DNA of 17,939 nucleotides from Desulfobacteraceae bacterium UBA5852 (lineage in GTDB: Bacteria > Desulfobacterota > Desulfobacteria > Desulfobacterales > UBA5852), in contig DJGG01000179.1 in assembly GCA_002432195.1 (NCBI GenBank), positions 182 to 18,120 on the forward strand, in the 5' to 3' direction. The position numbers were made by a program, and so were the translations under genes. The notes under the pieces were generated by a model, which saw nothing but the letters and a program-made list of their open reading frames with translations, was not told the origin of the DNA and did no database searches. Positions 15,548 to 17,939 of this stretch are shown in pieces. The stretch's first letter is position 1. The number at the start of each line of letters is the position of its first letter.

Positions 15548-16398
15548 TGGACCACCCGGCTGAGCTTCTGGCCGGTCACGCGCAGGCCGGCCCAGATCAC
15601 CAGGGAGGAGAGAATCAGCAGCAGGAAGCCGAAGGCCGCCCCCTGGTTCCAGTTGAAGTACAGGATGATCTGGTTGTAGATCTGCTCGGTAAACCAGAGG
15701 GAGTTTTTTCCTCCCATGAGGTTGGGGGTCAGGTAGCTGCCCAGCACCAGCATGAAGACAATGATCCCCCCGGAAACCATCCCCGGCATGCAGTGGGGGA
15801 TGATGATGGTCCGCCAGATGGCCGTTTTCGATGCCCCGAGATCGTAGGCCGCCTCAATGAGGGAATCGTCGAGGGCATCCATGACGCCCACGATGGGAAC
15901 CACCATGAACAGCATGCTCGTGTACACCAGCCCCATGATCATGGTGACGTCGTTGTACAGCATCTCGATGGGCCGGCTGAACAGGCCGATGGACGTGAAC
16001 AGCCGGTTGATCACGCCGCTCTCCCGAAGCAGAATGATCCAGCCGTACACCCGTATCAGCTCGCTGACCCAGAAGGGAACGAGGATGAGCACCATGAGGA
16101 ATCCCCCTGCGCGGACTCTGGCCACCTTGGTGATGTAGAATGCCACCGGAAGGGCTATGACCATAACCAGGAATGTGACAATGACGGAATAAAAAGCCGT
16201 TCTGACGAAAGTCAGCCAATAGATGGGTTCGCTGAAAAAAGCCATGTAATTTTGGAGGGTAAAGCCCCCCGGTCGGGAGGATGTGAAGGAAAGCCGCAGA
16301 AGTTCGGCGTGGGGCAGTACGATCAGCAGCAGCAGCCACAGGGCAACCGGGAGAAAAAAGAACAGGAAGCCCCAGTTCAACCGTATTCTACCGTTCAT
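15544..16398 (-). CDS. potB: Polyamine-type ABC transporter permease (PotB-like)
   Basis: A 284-residue permease partner of the PotC-like protein. The first helix (about 9-28) and five others are clear. The EAA loop is LIEAAYDLGASKTAIWRTII (180-199), and GSYLTPNLMGG after it is a hallmark of PotB-type subunits. The frame is open to 16524, but the upstream part is antisense-like and overlaps potA heavily. ATG 16398 overlaps the potA stop by 11 bp and gives the normal family length. By eye the 5' half uses more A/T-ending codons than the 3' half and potC. Confidence 0.92.
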   Translation of the reverse strand: MNGRIRLNWGFLFFFLPVALWLLLLIVLPHAELLRLSFTSSRPGGFTLQNYMAFFSEPIYWLTFVRTAFYSVIVTFLVMVIALPVAFYITKVARVRAGGFLMVLILVPFWVSELIRVYGWIILLRESGVINRLFTSIGLFSRPIEMLYNDVTMIMGLVYTSMLFMVVPIVGVMDALDDSLIEAAYDLGASKTAIWRTIIIPHCMPGMVSGGIIVFMLVLGSYLTPNLMGGKNSLWFTEQIYNQIILYFNWNQGAAFGFLLLILSSLVIWAGLRVTGQKLSRVVQ

Positions 16399-17500
16399 CG
16401 TAGGGTTTCCCGCCGTTTCCGGCAAAACAGAGGGATATTCCGGGATCCCAGCCAACCATAATCCGGTCACCCGCCCTGATGTGATCATAGAGCCCCGTCT
16501 GGGGAAGCATGACGACAATCTCATCTTCCGTCCCTTCGGGAATCACAAGGAGGCGGCTGTTCCCGCCGTCGAAAAGGACCGCCCGCACCTGGACGGGCAT
16601 CCGGTTGAAACCCGGGGTGTCGCTGCCGGGTTCGATCACCATGGCCTCGGGCCTGACGAACATCTCGCAGGGAATCCCATCCTGGAGGCTGCGGCAGGCA
16701 TCATCGAGGATAAAGCTGAATCTCCCGGCATACAGGCCGGCCGGCGCTCCGCCGTCGTCTCTGGACGGAACGATCAGGAACCTGTTGTTGTTTCCCACGA
16801 ACTGCGCCACGAAAGAAGAACGGGGCCTGTGGTACAGCTCCTGGGGACTTCCCGTCTGCTCGAAGGTCCCCTTGTTCATCACCGCCACCGTGTCGCTCAT
16901 CACCATGGCCTCGGACTGGTCATGGGTTATGTAGACGAATGTCGTCCCCACGTTCGCCTGCAGGGTTTTCAGCTCGACTTTCATGTGCTCCCGAAGTTTC
17001 GCGTCAAGGGCGCCGAGGGGTTCATCCAACAGCAGCACCGCAGGGTCGAGCACCAGGCAACGGGCAATGGCGATGCGCTGCTTCTGGCCGCCCGAAAGCT
17101 GGCTGATCTGCTTCTCTCCCGAGTCGGGAAGCCCCACCCGCTCGAGCATGTCATTCACCTTCCGGGCGACGCCACTGCCCTTCTCTCCTCTCCGCCTCAG
17201 CCCGAAGGCTACGTTTTCAAACACGTTCATCATGGGGAAAAGGGCAAGGTTCTGGAAGACGAGGTTCACCGGCCGCCTGTTCGGAGGGACGCTGCTCATG
17301 TCCTCGCCGTTGAACAGGATGGTCCCTCCGTCCTGCCGGTAAAACCCGGCGATCATTCGAAGGAGCGTCGTCTTGCCGCATCCCGAAGGCCCGAGAATGG
17401 AAAAAAACTTTCCGTCCTCCACGTCGAAGGATATGTTTTCAACGGCGGTGAAATTTCCGAATTTTTTAGTGAGACCGTGAACAGAAAGGGCAAAGGGCAT
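16388..17500 (-). CDS. potA: Polyamine-type ABC transporter ATP-binding protein (PotA-like)
   Basis: A 370-residue ATPase that drives the importer. Walker A GPSGCGKTT (37-45), Q-loop Gln83, signature LSGGQKQR (135-142), Walker B VLLLDEP (155-161) and the switch His193 are all intact. A C-terminal TOBE-type regulatory domain begins near 235 and ends at 370. A GAGGTGA ribosome-binding site lies seven bases before the ATG. It follows potD after a hairpin and overlaps potB by 11 bp. Codon use looks less GC-rich than that of metK or recQ in this window. Confidence 0.95.
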   Translation of the reverse strand: MPFALSVHGLTKKFGNFTAVENISFDVEDGKFFSILGPSGCGKTTLLRMIAGFYRQDGGTILFNGEDMSSVPPNRRPVNLVFQNLALFPMMNVFENVAFGLRRRGEKGSGVARKVNDMLERVGLPDSGEKQISQLSGGQKQRIAIARCLVLDPAVLLLDEPLGALDAKLREHMKVELKTLQANVGTTFVYITHDQSEAMVMSDTVAVMNKGTFEQTGSPQELYHRPRSSFVAQFVGNNNRFLIVPSRDDGGAPAGLYAGRFSFILDDACRSLQDGIPCEMFVRPEAMVIEPGSDTPGFNRMPVQVRAVLFDGGNSRLLVIPEGTEDEIVVMLPQTGLYDHIRAGDRIMVGWDPGISLCFAGNGGKPYDER

Positions 17501-17523
17501 GGAGAGGTCACCTCAATCAGAGT

Positions 17524-17556
17524 GCCGCCGGCAGCCCTCTGGAGGCCGCCGGCGGC
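17524..17556 (-). promoter_or_regulatory. Intercistronic hairpin between potD and potA
   Basis: GCCGCCGGC (17524-17532) and GCCGGCGGC (17548-17556) are exact reverse complements around a 15-base loop that can pair further. It lies in the 79-bp gap after the binding-protein gene. No U-run follows on the minus strand. In ABC importer operons such hairpins commonly protect the binding-protein message and lower expression of downstream genes; that role here is inferred. Confidence 0.65.
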
Positions 17557-17579
17557 GCGGGATTCGTTGCTGACGATTT

Positions 17580-17939
17580 TTACCGTGCGGCCTTCACCTT
17601 GTCCAGCGTCCGGCCTTCCATCTCTTCAATTCCGGCGGGAACCGTCGGATACCAGTTGATCTTCGCCAGGACCTCAGGCGGAAGTCCCCGGGTGAAATTG
17701 GCCTTGATCTCCGGATCGAGGAAGTTCACGGCATCCTTCGAGGCGGTGCCGTAGGTCTCCCGGTTGGTGAAGAAGGCAGCGTTCTCGGGGCGGAGCATGA
17801 AATCGATGTAGGCGTAGGCCCCTTCAAGGTTCTCCGAACGGGCGGGGATCGCGAAAGTGTCCACCCATGCAAGGGCGCCGCTCGCGGGAGCGAGGTAGTC
17901 TATGTCGGGATTCTCTCCGTGGAGCTTCCATCCGGCCTG
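17580..17939 (-). CDS. potD: Polyamine-type periplasmic substrate-binding protein, C-terminal part (5' end outside window)
   Basis: The last 119 residues of a PotD/PotF-like extracytoplasmic solute-binding protein are visible. The part begins QAGWKLHGENPDIDYLAPAS and contains WVDTFAIPARSENLEGAYAY and IDFMLRPENAAFFTNRETYG, both typical of the C-terminal lobe of PotD. The conserved Trp and Asp in WVDTFAIP correspond to polyamine-binding residues in PotD by my recollection. The signal peptide and N-terminal lobe are beyond the window. It is the first visible gene of the potD-A-B-C order. Ligand specificity is inferred from family only. Confidence 0.9.
   Translation of the reverse strand, partial: QAGWKLHGENPDIDYLAPASGALAWVDTFAIPARSENLEGAYAYIDFMLRPENAAFFTNRETYGTASKDAVNFLDPEIKANFTRGLPPEVLAKINWYPTVPAGIEEMEGRTLDKVKAAR

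Overview
The window is GC-rich bacterial chromosome: strong G/C third-position bias, long shadow open frames opposite real genes, and strong Shine-Dalgarno sites. Several features together suggest a Gram-negative proteobacterium-like anaerobe or facultative anaerobe, perhaps Desulfobacterota. These are a sigma-54 activator with a textbook -24/-12 promoter, a RACo-type ferredoxin/ASKHA corrinoid activator, and an S-box (SAM-I) riboswitch on metK. The placement is inference, because no rRNA or phylogenetic marker was compared. There is no sign of phage, transposase, CRISPR array or tRNA gene.

Left part (1-4257, all + strand). The C-terminal end of a sigma-54 enhancer-binding protein is followed, 3 bp after its stop codon, by a -24/-12 promoter. 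Downstream lie a leader with a strong hairpin, a small FmdB-type zinc-ribbon gene and a long ASKHA/2Fe-2S protein of the RACo (DUF4445) type. This reads as a self-contained regulatory unit for reductive activation of corrinoid proteins, although no corrinoid protein or methyltransferase is in view. A class I/II aminotransferase with its own putative promoter follows.

Middle (4348-10093). A two-RCK potassium channel protein is on the minus strand. A 680-bp non-coding stretch then holds a large hairpin, a promoter and the SAM-I riboswitch with its antiterminator and terminator. After it come metK and an orphan acetolactate synthase small subunit (ilvN/ilvH type). A 143-nt imperfect palindrome starts at the ilvN stop codon. 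Past it, on the minus strand, are a two-helix small membrane protein and a membrane-anchored NERD-domain protein, whose genes overlap.

Right part (10094-17939, all minus strand). This holds recQ, an MFS permease, a YdjM-type membrane metal-dependent hydrolase, and a polyamine-type ABC importer operon read potD (partial) - potA - potB - potC. Both recQ and the MFS gene lack a convincing ribosome-binding site of their own. Each start codon overlaps (ATGA) the stop of a short upstream frame that does have a good ribosome-binding site, so translational coupling is plausible.

Most interesting points: the sigma-54/FmdB/RACo unit, the complete S-box switch on metK, the 143-nt palindrome, the two short upstream frames, and the apparent drop in GC inside the pot operon from about the middle of potB leftward in gene order (potB start, potA, potD).
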